DNA from: RGIG5612 sp045598285
Lineage (GTDB): Bacteria; Bacillota; Clostridia; Lachnospirales; Lachnospiraceae
DNA length: 30,812 bases
Direction: 5' to 3'
Assembly: GCA_045598285.1 (NCBI GenBank)
Contig: JAZLLU010000021.1
Location: 1-30,812 of the forward strand
Positions 1 through 8,806 of this stretch are shown here, piece by piece. The translations under genes and the position numbers were made by a program. The notes under the pieces are model-generated. The model saw only the letters and a program-made list of their open reading frames with translations, made no database searches and was not told the DNA's origin. The first letter of the stretch is position 1. The number at the start of each line of letters is the position of its first letter.

Positions 1-201
1 GCTAAAGATTTTGGCGAGACAGTACAACAAAAGTTTAATGAGAAGCAAGAAAGTCTAAACACTCTTGTGGAGCCAGAACTTAAAGAAGATCCAGTCGTAC
101 TTCCAAATGCCGAAGAAAAAGTCGTACTTCCTAGCATAGAGGAAGAGACTATCGCTCCTCAAGCAAATACAATCTTTGAAGAAAACAAACCAGAAGAATA
201 A
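1..201 (+). CDS. C-terminal end of an unidentified protein (partial)
   Basis: An open frame runs from the first base to a TAA at 199-201, giving the last 66 residues of a protein whose start lies outside the window. The visible part is hydrophilic and very rich in Glu, Lys, Gln and Pro, with no recognisable domain. An 11-base direct repeat (94-104 and 121-131) encodes the motif VVLP twice within an acidic Pro/Glu tail. Such a tail would suit a disordered C-terminus of an envelope-associated or cytoplasmic scaffold protein, but I do not recognise the family. A terminator follows closely, so this is the last gene of its transcript. Confidence 0.7.
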   Translation, partial: AKDFGETVQQKFNEKQESLNTLVEPELKEDPVVLPNAEEKVVLPSIEEETIAPQANTIFEENKPEE

Positions 202-221
202 TACTATTACTAATACCCTAT

Positions 222-250
222 AAAAGCTCCTTTTATAAGGAGCTTTTGTT
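222..250 (+). terminator. Intrinsic terminator after the first gene
   Basis: An 11-bp perfect stem (222-232 pairing with 237-247) with a 4-base loop starts 20 bases after the stop codon. The 3' arm ends in TTTT. The A/T-rich outer stem could let it act on both strands. Confidence 0.8.
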
Positions 251-271
251 ATGTTTTAGTTATAAAAATTA

Positions 272-300
272 TTGACTATTAAGGCGGCCTGTTATAGTAT
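272..300 (+). promoter_or_regulatory. Promoter of the gntR-clpC-radA operon
   Basis: TTGACT at 272-277 and TAGTAT at 295-300 are separated by 17 bases. An alternative -10, TATAGT at 293-298, gives 15. The distance to the gntR start at 333 allows a short leader with the ribosome site GAGAGG at 319-324. Confidence 0.65.
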
Positions 301-310
301 ATGTATAACA
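290..310. promoter_or_regulatory. Inverted repeat over the -10 box, candidate GntR operator
   Basis: TGTTATA (290-296) and TATAACA (304-310) form perfect 7-bp arms around a 7-base spacer, covering the -10 box and probable start point. A dimeric winged-helix repressor bound here would block RNA polymerase. The adjacent gene encodes such a protein, so autoregulation is the simplest reading. Binding itself is inferred. Confidence 0.6.
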
Positions 311-332
311 ATTAGAACGAGAGGTATGCCCA

Positions 333-701
333 ATGTATATTGAAATTGATTTTAATAGCGATGAAGCAATATATGTTCAGCTTAGAAACCAAATTTTTAT
401 GGCAATAGCGACCGCACAAATTAAGGATGGCGATCAGCTTCCTTCCGTGCGCGCACTCGCTGAAGAAATTGGGGTAAATATGCATACTGTCAATAAAGCA
501 TACACATCTTTAAGACAAGATGGGTTCTTAAAAGTTGACAGGAGAAGGGGTGCTGTTGTTTCGATTGATGTCGATAAGATTAAATCGAAAGCAATTATGA
601 AAACATATTTACGTCCACTTATCGCAAGGGGGATTTGCAAAGGATTATCTAATAAGGACATCAAAGAACTTGTTGATGAGTTATATAAGGAGTTGAACTA
701 A
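333..701 (+). CDS. GntR-family transcriptional regulator, YtrA-like
   Basis: This 122-residue protein is a short GntR regulator. Residues 1-70 form the winged helix-turn-helix, with the typical opening IEIDFNSDEAIYVQLRNQI and the recognition region LPSVRALAEEIGVNMHTVNKAY. It lacks the large FCD, UTRA or aminotransferase effector domains. The remaining 50 residues match the short helical tail of the YtrA subfamily, which usually forms dimers and controls neighbouring genes. The ATG at 333 is chosen because the upstream ATG at 326 meets a stop within five codons, while GAGAGG at 319-324 is well placed. The gene ends 5 bases before clpC, so it is probably the operon's own regulator, occupying the place that ctsR has in many Firmicutes. 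The ligand is unknown. ABC transporter genes, the usual YtrA partners, are absent here. Confidence 0.88.
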   Translation: MYIEIDFNSDEAIYVQLRNQIFMAIATAQIKDGDQLPSVRALAEEIGVNMHTVNKAYTSLRQDGFLKVDRRRGAVVSIDVDKIKSKAIMKTYLRPLIARGICKGLSNKDIKELVDELYKELN

Positions 702-706
702 AAACT

Positions 707-3139
707 ATGAACAAACCGTTTACTAAGTTAGCCAAAGAGGCAATACTTGCTGCGACAGAATGTGCAAACGAGTTAAGTCATTCATATATTGGAACAGAAC
801 ATATTTTGGCGGGACTTGCCGAAACTGATGGTAGCGTTTCGCAAAAAGTATTAGTCGATAATAAAGTAACGTCTCAGGCAATTAAAGAATTAATAGAGAA
901 CACTTTTGATGTTGCTTCTAATATAGCAATTAATGAAGGTGAAGACTTTTCGCCTAAAGCCGAACAAATATTAGAGTTGGCTGGAAGCCAGGCAGAAAAA
1001 TTCAATTCTAAAACTGTAGGAACAGAGCATCTACTATTAGCCATCTTAGAAGAGGAAGATTCTTCTGCGATGCGTATTTTAACGAGTCTTGGAGTAAATT
1101 TACAAAAGATGAAGATGGACCTTCTTAGCGCAATGGGAGTAGATGCAAATAAATATAAAGAACAATTAAACGCATCTAAAGCAAAGAATAAAAAAGCAAT
1201 CTTAAAAGACTTTAGTACAGACCTTACTTTAGCTGCAAAGGAAGGAAAATTAGACCCTATTACTGGCAGAGAAGATGAAATAGAAAGAATGGTTCAAATA
1301 CTAAGTAGAAGAACTAAGAACAATCCATGCTTAGTAGGAGAGCCAGGTGTTGGAAAAACCAGTATAGTTAATGGACTTGTTCAAAAAATAGTTGATGGTG
1401 AAATTTCTGGAATAGTTGCAAACAAAAGAATACTTTCACTAGACCTTCCTGCTTTAGTTGCTGGCAGTAAATATAGGGGCGAGTTTGAAGAAAGAGTAAA
1501 AAGAGTAATAGATGAAGTAAAAGAAGACGGAAATATTATTCTTTTCATGGATGAGATTCATACGATGATAGGTGCTGGTGGAGCAGAAGGTTCAATAGAT
1601 GCAGCTAATATCTTAAAACCAGCACTTTCAAAAGGTGATATCCAAATAATTGGTGCGACAACTATTGATGAATTTAGAAAGCATTTTGAAAAAGATGCAG
1701 CTCTAGAGCGAAGATTCCAACCGATATATGTTGAGCAACCAACTAATGAAGAAACGATAAAAATTCTTAAGGGATTAAAGAAAATATATGAAGAGCATCA
1801 TAACGTAAAGATTTCAGATGCAGCTATTAAGGCAGCAGTAGAGTTAGGTGCAAGATATATTAACGACAGGTTCTTTCCAGATAAAGCAATCGACCTTTTA
1901 GATGAGGCTGCTAGTAAGGTTAGACTTAATTCTTATATGCTTTCTCCTGAACTTAAAAAGAAAGAAGAGAAACTTAAGAAGTTAGAAGAAAAAAGAGAAA
2001 AATATCTAAAGAGTAAAAAAGTAAAAGAGGCAGCTGAAACTAATGAAGATATAAAACTTCTTAGAACAGATATCAATCTTGATAAAGGACCAAAGGCGAA
2101 GAAAGAAAGATTAGAAGTTAAAGAAGAAGATATAGCGCAGGTAGTTTCTAAGTGGACGAAGATTCCAGTTGAAAAATTAGCCCAGGAAGAAAGTGAAAAA
2201 CTTAAGAATTTAGAAAAGACTTTGCATAAAAGAGTTGTTGCACAAAACGAGGCTGTATCGGCACTTTCTAAAGCGATTAGAAGAGGAAGAGTTGGACTTA
2301 AAGATCCAACAAAACCAATTGGTTCATTCTTGTTCTTAGGACCAACAGGTGTCGGAAAAACGGAACTTTCAAAAGCATTAGCAGAAGCGCTCTTTGGAAG
2401 CGAAAATTCTATTATAAGAGTTGATATGAGTGAATATATGGAAAAACATTCCGTATCAAAACTTATCGGGTCGCCTCCAGGATATGTTGGATTTGATGAC
2501 GGTGGACAGCTCTCAGAACAAGTAAGAAGAAATCCATATTCGATTATTTTGTTTGATGAAGTTGAAAAAGCACATCCAGATGTATTTAATGTATTGCTTC
2601 AAGTATTAGATGACGGACGAATTACAGATTCACACGGTCGCGTTACAGATTTTAAAAACACGATAATTATTATGACGAGTAACGCCGGTGCAACGAAAAT
2701 ACTTGAGCCAAAGAATTTAGGCTTTGCAGCAGTGACAGATGAAAAAGCAAATTATGATAAGATGAAGACTGCTGTAATGGATGAAGTTAAACATCTATTT
2801 AAGCCAGAATTCTTAAATAGAATTGATGAAACAATTGTCTTTGCATCATTAACAAAAGACAATATGAAAGACATAATAAATATTCTTTTAAAAGATTTAA
2901 AGAAGAGAGCAACTTCACAGATGAAGATAAAACTAAACGTATCAGAGTCTGCAAAGGCATACATTGTAGATGAAGGATATGATCCAAAGTATGGTGCAAG
3001 AGCACTTAAGAGAAAAGTTCAAACTCTTTTAGAAGATGAGTTAGCAGAAGAAATCCTTAAGGGCAATATTAAAAGTGGCGACACAGTTGAAATAAAAGTT
3101 CCTAAAGGAAAAGAAAAATTGGAGTTTATAGTAAAGTAA
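707..3139 (+). CDS. clpC: ATP-dependent Clp protease ATPase subunit ClpC
   Basis: ClpC is a hexameric AAA+ unfoldase that feeds damaged or tagged proteins to the ClpP peptidase in the cytoplasm. The 810-residue length is standard. Residues 1-145 hold the two Clp N-terminal repeats. The first AAA+ module has Walker A GEPGVGKT at 211-218 and Walker B with D282-E283. A basic coiled M-domain lies around 405-455. The second module has Walker A GPTGVGKT at 545-552. The ClpP-docking tripeptide LGF is at 671-673, so it should work with ClpP rather than act as a ClpB-type disaggregase. The ribosome site AAGGAG (687-692) is 14 bases from the ATG, a long spacing, and the gene is probably translated by coupling with gntR. 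Its stop overlaps the radA start by one base. No mcsA, mcsB or ctsR is present, so the McsB arginine-kinase adaptor system is not encoded at this locus. Confidence 0.96.
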   Translation: MNKPFTKLAKEAILAATECANELSHSYIGTEHILAGLAETDGSVSQKVLVDNKVTSQAIKELIENTFDVASNIAINEGEDFSPKAEQILELAGSQAEKFNSKTVGTEHLLLAILEEEDSSAMRILTSLGVNLQKMKMDLLSAMGVDANKYKEQLNASKAKNKKAILKDFSTDLTLAAKEGKLDPITGREDEIERMVQILSRRTKNNPCLVGEPGVGKTSIVNGLVQKIVDGEISGIVANKRILSLDLPALVAGSKYRGEFEERVKRVIDEVKEDGNIILFMDEIHTMIGAGGAEGSIDAANILKPALSKGDIQIIGATTIDEFRKHFEKDAALERRFQPIYVEQPTNEETIKILKGLKKIYEEHHNVKISDAAIKAAVELGARYINDRFFPDKAIDLLDEAASKVRLNSYMLSPELKKKEEKLKKLEEKREKYLKSKKVKEAAETNEDIKLLRTDINLDKGPKAKKERLEVKEEDIAQVVSKWTKIPVEKLAQEESEKLKNLEKTLHKRVVAQNEAVSALSKAIRRGRVGLKDPTKPIGSFLFLGPTGVGKTELSKALAEALFGSENSIIRVDMSEYMEKHSVSKLIGSPPGYVGFDDGGQLSEQVRRNPYSIILFDEVEKAHPDVFNVLLQVLDDGRITDSHGRVTDFKNTIIIMTSNAGATKILEPKNLGFAAVTDEKANYDKMKTAVMDEVKHLFKPEFLNRIDETIVFASLTKDNMKDIINILLKDLKKRATSQMKIKLNVSESAKAYIVDEGYDPKYGARALKRKVQTLLEDELAEEILKGNIKSGDTVEIKVPKGKEKLEFIVK

Positions 3140-4515
3140 TGGCAAAAAAAGAAATAACATTTTTCTGTAAAGAATGTGGATATGAAAGTGCAAAATGGGC
3201 AGGTCAATGTCCAGCATGTAAAGAATGGAACACTTTTGTAGAAGCTCCATCGCTAGATAATAAAGCGGGCGTTAAGAAGGTGGGTGCAGTTAAAAGGCTA
3301 GATGAATCTAAAAAGCCGGTAACTATGAATAACGTAACGGCTATTGAAGACGAAAGAATTTTAACAGATATAGAAGAGTTCGATAGAGTTTTAGGTGGCG
3401 GAATAATTAAAGGGGCACTCGTTTTAGTAGGCGGAGATCCTGGCATAGGAAAAAGTACGCTACTTACTCAAGTTTGCAAACAGTTAAGCGATAAAGATCA
3501 CAAAGTTTTATATATCACGGGCGAAGAAAGCTTAAGTCAGATAAAACTTAGGGCGAATAGAATTGGCGAGTTTAAGGACAGCCTTACACTCCTTGCTGAA
3601 ACAGATTTGGATGTAGTAGAAAATGTAATTTCAAGTGAGATGCCTGAGGTTGCAATTATAGATTCAATCCAGACGATGTATAGACCTGACGTGGCAAGTA
3701 GCCCAGGAAGCGTTGCCCAAGTAAGAGAGTGCACAAACGTTTTAATGCAACTAGCTAAAGGCCTTGGAATTAGTATTTTTGTGGTGGGACATGTAACGAA
3801 AGAAGGAACAGTAGCAGGCCCAAGAATGCTAGAGCATATGGTTGATACAGTTCTTTATTTTGAAGGTGATTCACATGCATCATATAGACTTTTAAGAGGC
3901 GTAAAAAATCGTTTTGGCTCAACTAATGAAGTTGGTGTATTTGAGATGTGCCAAGATGGTCTTAAAGAAGTTAAAAACCCATCAGAGTTTATGCTTAATG
4001 GAAGACCTGAGAATGCATCAGGATCAATTGTTTCATGTTCAATAGAAGGAACTAGACCGATATTAGTTGAGGTACAGGCACTTGTTGCAAAATCAGGGCT
4101 TGGAAATCCTAGAAGAAGCGCAACTGGAATTGACTACGCAAGGATGAATCTTTTAGTAGCAGTACTAGAAAAGAGATTAGGATTTAATCTTTCTGAATGC
4201 GATGCTTATGTAAATATAGTAGGCGGAATGAAAATAAGCGAAACAGCTTTAGATTTAGCAGTAGTTATTGCACTAGCTTCTGGATATATGGATTTTATAG
4301 TAGATAAAAATACAATAGCAATCGGTGAAGTTGGACTTTCTGGCGAAGTAAGGAGCATTAACCAGTTAGAAAGTAGAATTGGCGAAGCTAAAAAATTAGG
4401 ATTTAATAAGTGCATAGTGCCAAAGAGCGCACTTTCAGCATTAAAGAAAATTGATGGCGTAGAAATAATAGGCGTAGATAACGTAAAAGAAGCTATAAGT
4501 GCAGTAAAAAAATAA
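3139..4515 (+). CDS. radA: DNA repair protein RadA (Sms)
   Basis: RadA is a RecA-like, DnaB-type ATPase that promotes branch migration during recombination and repair. The 458-residue protein has its three expected parts. A four-cysteine zinc finger uses C10, C13, C24 and C27. The ATPase core has Walker A GGDPGIGKS at 98-106 and the RadA signature KNRFG at 256-260. A C-terminal Lon-protease-like domain (about 290-458) is the non-proteolytic ring scaffold. Its ATG shares one base with the clpC stop (TAATG), and a weak GGAG just upstream suggests translational coupling. clpC-radA adjacency is common in Firmicutes. The stop codon lies inside a hairpin that serves as terminator for the opposing tRNA. 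Confidence 0.96.
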   Translation: MAKKEITFFCKECGYESAKWAGQCPACKEWNTFVEAPSLDNKAGVKKVGAVKRLDESKKPVTMNNVTAIEDERILTDIEEFDRVLGGGIIKGALVLVGGDPGIGKSTLLTQVCKQLSDKDHKVLYITGEESLSQIKLRANRIGEFKDSLTLLAETDLDVVENVISSEMPEVAIIDSIQTMYRPDVASSPGSVAQVRECTNVLMQLAKGLGISIFVVGHVTKEGTVAGPRMLEHMVDTVLYFEGDSHASYRLLRGVKNRFGSTNEVGVFEMCQDGLKEVKNPSEFMLNGRPENASGSIVSCSIEGTRPILVEVQALVAKSGLGNPRRSATGIDYARMNLLVAVLEKRLGFNLSECDAYVNIVGGMKISETALDLAVVIALASGYMDFIVDKNTIAIGEVGLSGEVRSINQLESRIGEAKKLGFNKCIVPKSALSALKKIDGVEIIGVDNVKEAISAVKK

Positions 4516-4538
4516 GACCTCGCAAGTAGCGAAGTCTT
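4501..4538 (-). terminator. Terminator of tRNA-Trp on the minus strand
   Basis: Arms 4514-4518/4534-4538 and 4520-4523/4529-4532 form a hairpin with one internal mismatch. Read on the minus strand, it is followed by seven T residues (complement of 4506-4512). It overlaps the last codons of radA. On the plus strand no T-tract follows. Confidence 0.72.
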
Positions 4539-4541
4539 AAA

Positions 4542-4612
4542 CAGGGGAAGAGAGATTCGAACTCCCGTGAACGGTTTTGGAGACCGTCATACTGCCACTG
4601 TATGATTCCCCT
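4542..4612 (-). tRNA. tRNA-Trp (anticodon CCA)
   Basis: The complementary strand folds into a complete 71-nt cloverleaf. It has a 7-bp acceptor stem (AGGGGAA/TTCCCCT) with discriminator G, a 4-bp D stem, a perfect 5-bp anticodon stem with loop CTCCAAA, a 4-base variable region, and a T stem with one G-U pair and loop TTCGAAT. The anticodon CCA reads UGG. The 3' CCA is not encoded and must be added by nucleotidyltransferase. The gene is a singleton facing the clpC-radA operon. Confidence 0.95.
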
Positions 4613-4625
4613 AGGCGCAAATTAT

Positions 4626-4655
4626 TTTATACCACAATAACGATAATAGTGTCAA
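4626..4655 (-). promoter_or_regulatory. Promoter of tRNA-Trp
   Basis: On the minus strand TTGACA (complement of 4650-4655) and TATAAA (complement of 4626-4631) are 18 bases apart, with TGG before the -10 forming an extended -10. The -10 lies about 14 bases upstream of the mature 5' end. Confidence 0.7.
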
Positions 4656-4688
4656 ATATTTTTAACATTTAACTATTAAACTAGAAAT

Positions 4689-6527
4689 ATGACAAAAAGA
4701 ATTAATACAAAAAAAATAACCATAATTATAGTTGCTTTAACGGTGTTTATAGCAACAATCTTTGCAACTTATGATGAAGCACTAGCTATTGATGCTTATG
4801 GCAGAGCAGTAGGAATAGACGTTTCTTCACATAATGGAACAATGGATTGGAACAGCGTTAAAAATAGTGGTATTGACTTTGCAATTATAAGAATAGGATA
4901 TGGCGATGACAAACCAGCTTATCATGATACCCAAGCAACAAGAAATATGAACGAGTGTGAAAGGCTTGGCATACCATACGGAATATATATCTATTCTTAC
5001 GCAACTTCGGTTGAAGAAGTTAATAGCGAAGTAGACCATTGTATCACGATGCTTGCTGGAAGATATCCAGAGCTTGGCATTTGGTTTGATATGGAAGATG
5101 CGGATGGTTACAAATATAATCATGGATTTAATCCATACCAACATGGTGAGGACCTTACAAACTTTTGCTTAACCTTTATCAGAGGAATAAAAGCGAAAGG
5201 ATATAATAGCGTTGGTGTTTATGCAAATTATGATTATTTCACAAATGTGTTAGATTACAACGCAATTAGAGCAGAAGGAATGATATGGCTTGCACACTGG
5301 GGAATTACAGAACCTTCTAAGGGATGCGAACTTTGGCAGTATTCATCAGATGGTATTATTCCAGGCGCAGGAAACAGAACTGACATGAACTATATTTATC
5401 CAACGAGTAGTTTAATGACGAGAATAAGTTCTGGATCAGCTGAAGAAGATATAGGAATAAGTGTTCAAGCTGTTGATGGACAAGGCGATGTTAATAACGA
5501 TGGTATAATTACATCTGTAGATTATATTGCTATTAAGAAACATATAATGGGGATAAAACCGATAACGGACGAAGAAGCAAAAGTCAGAGCTGATATTAAT
5601 GGTGACGGAGCAATTACATCTGCCGATTATGTTAAAATAAAAAAACTATTAGTAGATTTAAGTGGTTCAGGACAGATATATCCAACAAATACATCACTTA
5701 GTATACCAGTAGGAGGAATGGGAACATTTAATATTGTTGGAGATAATATTGTAGGATATTACACATATTCAACATCAGGACCTATTGCGGTAGCGGTAAA
5801 AGATAACAAAGACAATTATATAGATAATAATTCAAGAACATTTATAGTTACTGCTAATAGTGCCGGAAATGCATCAATTACATTTAATTTAGTTGATGGA
5901 GCATCTTACAACGATGAAATACTAGCAGGTAATAGTTTCACAGTAAATATCTCAATTTACCAGCCACAAAACAACCCAGGAGCTGGTACAGGTGGTGAAG
6001 ATTATAGCTTTAGTGCACCAGGAGAAGGCTCAGATGATACATCACTTTCTAAATTAGAAGTTGAAGGATATGAATTAGTTGATGAAGGAAATGATACCTA
6101 TTCATGTTCCGTAGAAAAGAAAACAAAGAAAATAAAAATAATTGCTGAAGCTAATGATGAGAATGCAAAAGTTATAGGCGATGGCGAGAAAGAATTAATA
6201 GAAGATGTAACTGATTTTGAAATTATTGTAGAGGCAGAAAACGGATTTTCACGTTCGTATAAAATCACGGTAACAAAAGATGATAAGGCAAAGGTAATAC
6301 CTAAAAAAGAAACAAAGACCAAAGAAAAGAAAGAACCAGAAGATAAAACTAAAATTTCAATTGGTGGAATAATAGGTTTTGGCGCAGGCATAATAGCCGG
6401 AGGTGCACTAATAATTTATCTTGTCATACTGTTTGACACCCTTAAGAAAAAACGCCTTGCAAAAATGCAACAGCTTAAAGAAGAACCAATAGAGGAATTG
6501 GAGTTTATAGAACAAGAAAATGACTGA
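4689..6527 (+). CDS. Membrane-anchored GH25 lysozyme with dockerin domain
   Basis: This 612-residue protein is exported and probably held at the outer membrane face. Residues 10-27 form an N-terminal signal or anchor segment. Residues 38-230 are a glycoside hydrolase family 25 muramidase with D44 in GIDVSSH and the catalytic pair D134/E136 in FDMED. Residues 265-326 hold two calcium-binding dockerin repeats (DVNNDGIITSVDY and DINGDGAITSADY). A beta-sandwich stretch follows. About 452-535 resembles the cadherin-like Big domain. A Lys/Glu linker, a Gly-rich transmembrane helix (about 558-582) and a charged cytoplasmic tail close the protein. The ATG at 4689 is the only in-frame start after a stop at 4677. 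No ribosome site is visible before it, which is unusual here. The 3' end overlaps rel by 8 bases. Its role is likely wall remodelling, and the dockerin suggests docking to a cohesin partner. Confidence 0.88.
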   Translation: MTKRINTKKITIIIVALTVFIATIFATYDEALAIDAYGRAVGIDVSSHNGTMDWNSVKNSGIDFAIIRIGYGDDKPAYHDTQATRNMNECERLGIPYGIYIYSYATSVEEVNSEVDHCITMLAGRYPELGIWFDMEDADGYKYNHGFNPYQHGEDLTNFCLTFIRGIKAKGYNSVGVYANYDYFTNVLDYNAIRAEGMIWLAHWGITEPSKGCELWQYSSDGIIPGAGNRTDMNYIYPTSSLMTRISSGSAEEDIGISVQAVDGQGDVNNDGIITSVDYIAIKKHIMGIKPITDEEAKVRADINGDGAITSADYVKIKKLLVDLSGSGQIYPTNTSLSIPVGGMGTFNIVGDNIVGYYTYSTSGPIAVAVKDNKDNYIDNNSRTFIVTANSAGNASITFNLVDGASYNDEILAGNSFTVNISIYQPQNNPGAGTGGEDYSFSAPGEGSDDTSLSKLEVEGYELVDEGNDTYSCSVEKKTKKIKIIAEANDENAKVIGDGEKELIEDVTDFEIIVEAENGFSRSYKITVTKDDKAKVIPKKETKTKEKKEPEDKTKISIGGIIGFGAGIIAGGALIIYLVILFDTLKKKRLAKMQQLKEEPIEELEFIEQEND

Positions 6528-8802
6528 AGAAAAAACAACTAATCAACTTAATAACGAAGTAAAAGAAGTTAACGCGCTGAATTTTGCAGATGAAAGATTT
6601 GAAGTATTGAAAGAGTCAATGCTTAAATATCACGATGCAGAGAATATAGAGTTAATTCAAAAAGCTTACAATCTAGCAAAAGAATCGCACAAGGACCAGC
6701 TAAGAAAATCGGGTGAGCCATATATTATGCACCCTGTTGAAGTTGCAATTATTTTATCAAATCTTGAAATGGATAAAGAAAGTATTGCAGCAGGACTTTT
6801 GCATGATGTTGTAGAAGATACAGAAATTTCTTTAGAGGAACTTGCAAAAGAATTTGGAAAAGAAATTGCTGATTTAGTAGACGGCGTTACAAAACTTACG
6901 CAAATTAAGTACACATCAGATAAGTTAGATGTACAGGCAGAGAACTTAAGAAAAATGTTCCTTGCTATGTCGAAGGATATTAGAGTTATTATTATCAAAC
7001 TTGCAGATAGACTTCACAATATGCGTACGCTCCAGCACATGAGCCGCGAAAAGCAACTTGAAAAAGCAAAAGAGACAATGGATATTTATGCGCCAATTGC
7101 ACAGCGTCTTGGTATTTCAAAAATTAAAACAGAATTAGACGATTTAGCACTTAAATATTTAGAGCCTGATGTTTACTATAATTTAGTAACAAATATTAAA
7201 GAGAGAAAAAGTGCAAGGGAAGACTTCGTAGAGAAGATGGTGGAAGAAATTCGCCATCATATGGAAGATATGAATATTGAATGCGAAGTTGATGGTAGAG
7301 TAAAGCATTTCTTCTCAATTTATAGAAAGATGGTAAATCAAAACAGAACGCTTGATCAAATCTATGATTTATTTGCCATCAGAATTAAAGTTGAAACAAT
7401 TAAGGATTGCTATGCAGCTTTAGGAATTATCCATGAGATATACAAACCTATCCCGGGTAGATTTAAAGACTATATAGCTATGCCTAAACCAAATATGTAT
7501 CAGTCACTTCATACAACACTTATTAGTCCGTCAGGCCAACCGTTTGAGGTACAAATAAGAACATATGAGATGCACAGAACTGCAGAGTATGGTATCGCTG
7601 CCCATTGGAAATATAAAGAGGGCAAGGGCGTAGACGATAAGACAATCGCTAAGAACGAAGAACAAAAGCTTGCTTGGCTTCGCCAAATTTTAGATTGGCA
7701 AACAGAGATGAGCGACAACAAAGAGTTTATGGATTTGCTTAAGAGCGATTTAGACCTCTTCTCAGATAATGTCTTTTGTTTTACACCTGAAGGTGATGTT
7801 AAAAACTTGCCTGCAGGTTCAACTCCTATAGACTTTGCTTACAGCATTCACTCAGCTGTAGGAAATAAAATGATAGGGGCTAGGGTAAACGATAAAATAG
7901 TTACTATTGATTATAAAATTCAAAATGGTGACAGGGTTGAAATTATTACATCACAAAATTCAAAAGGCCCAAGCATGGACTGGCTTAATATTGTAAAAAG
8001 CTCTGGCGCAAAAACAAAAATTAATCAATGGTTTAGAAATACTTACAAAGAAGAAAATATTGAAAAAGGTAAAATCTTAGTTGAAAAATACTTAAAGAGC
8101 AAGAATTTAGGGCCTGAAATAATTGCGCCTGAATATTACGGCGTAGTTCTTGCCAGATATTCTTCAAAAGATTGGGATTCTATACTAGCAGCAATCGGCC
8201 ATGGTGGACTTAAAGAAAGTCAGGTTGTAAATAAAGTTTATGAAGAATATAAAAAGAAAAATAAATTATTTACGATTACTGACCAAGATATTTTAGAGTC
8301 AACTTCAATAGATAAAAGGTCTGCTAACGAAGATAAACATAGAAATGGAATTACAGTTAAAGGTATTCATGACGTGGCAGTAAGATTTGCTAAGTGCTGT
8401 TCGCCTGTACCAGGAGATGAAATTGTTGGATTTGTAACCAGGGGTAGAGGAATAACAGTTCATCGTACTGACTGCGTAAATATGATTAACTTAAACTCTC
8501 TTGAAAGAGATAGATTGATTGAAGCATCATGGGATAAACCTTCAAATGCTTTCAAAGAAGAAAAATACGAAGTTGAAATAAGTCTTTACGCAGAAAACAG
8601 AATGGGTATGCTTGTTGAAATTTCTAAAATTATGTCAGAGAAAAATCTTGACGTAATAAGCATGAATGTAAGAATAAATAAGCAGCAGATGGCGACGATA
8701 GATATGGGATTTAAGGTTACTTCGACAGATGAACTTAGTAAGGTAATCGAAAAACTTAAAGCTATTGATGGTGTCGTAGATATTGCTAGAAACAGTGGGT
8801 GA
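6520..8802 (+). CDS. rel: Bifunctional (p)ppGpp synthetase/hydrolase Rel
   Basis: This RelA/SpoT homologue makes and degrades (p)ppGpp to run the stringent response on ribosomes. The 760-residue protein has the full long-form layout. An N-terminal HD hydrolase domain has H95-D96 followed by VEDT and LADRLHNMRT. The synthetase domain has DGRVKHFFSIYRKM, RFKDYIAMPKPNMYQSLHTT and EVQIRT. TGS, a cysteine-containing region (CCSPVPGD) and a C-terminal ACT domain follow. Both catalytic centres look intact, so the protein should be bifunctional. Its start lies inside the lysozyme gene (ATGACTGA overlap), with GGAG further upstream, which implies coupled translation. The following hydrolase gene starts 4 bases after the stop. 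In many Firmicutes rel is followed by dtd, but here the MBL hydrolase and hisS follow directly. Confidence 0.96.
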   Translation: MTEEKTTNQLNNEVKEVNALNFADERFEVLKESMLKYHDAENIELIQKAYNLAKESHKDQLRKSGEPYIMHPVEVAIILSNLEMDKESIAAGLLHDVVEDTEISLEELAKEFGKEIADLVDGVTKLTQIKYTSDKLDVQAENLRKMFLAMSKDIRVIIIKLADRLHNMRTLQHMSREKQLEKAKETMDIYAPIAQRLGISKIKTELDDLALKYLEPDVYYNLVTNIKERKSAREDFVEKMVEEIRHHMEDMNIECEVDGRVKHFFSIYRKMVNQNRTLDQIYDLFAIRIKVETIKDCYAALGIIHEIYKPIPGRFKDYIAMPKPNMYQSLHTTLISPSGQPFEVQIRTYEMHRTAEYGIAAHWKYKEGKGVDDKTIAKNEEQKLAWLRQILDWQTEMSDNKEFMDLLKSDLDLFSDNVFCFTPEGDVKNLPAGSTPIDFAYSIHSAVGNKMIGARVNDKIVTIDYKIQNGDRVEIITSQNSKGPSMDWLNIVKSSGAKTKINQWFRNTYKEENIEKGKILVEKYLKSKNLGPEIIAPEYYGVVLARYSSKDWDSILAAIGHGGLKESQVVNKVYEEYKKKNKLFTITDQDILESTSIDKRSANEDKHRNGITVKGIHDVAVRFAKCCSPVPGDEIVGFVTRGRGITVHRTDCVNMINLNSLERDRLIEASWDKPSNAFKEEKYEVEISLYAENRMGMLVEISKIMSEKNLDVISMNVRINKQQMATIDMGFKVTSTDELSKVIEKLKAIDGVVDIARNSG

Positions 8803-8806
8803 AAAA

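Noticed and set aside
4514..4538. Terminator of radA on the plus strand
   Set aside because: No T-tract follows on the plus strand. The T-tract is on the minus strand, so it belongs to tRNA-Trp.
4827..5144. Minus-strand open frames inside the lysozyme and other genes (also 16811-17275, 22782-23495, 8586-8915)
   Set aside because: They lie wholly opposite well-supported genes, have no ribosome sites and show no family features. They are shadows of codon bias.
8783..8806. TTG at 8783 as start of the MBL hydrolase
   Set aside because: It would overlap rel by 20 bases and lacks a ribosome site, while ATG 8807 has one and begins at the usual first strand of the family.
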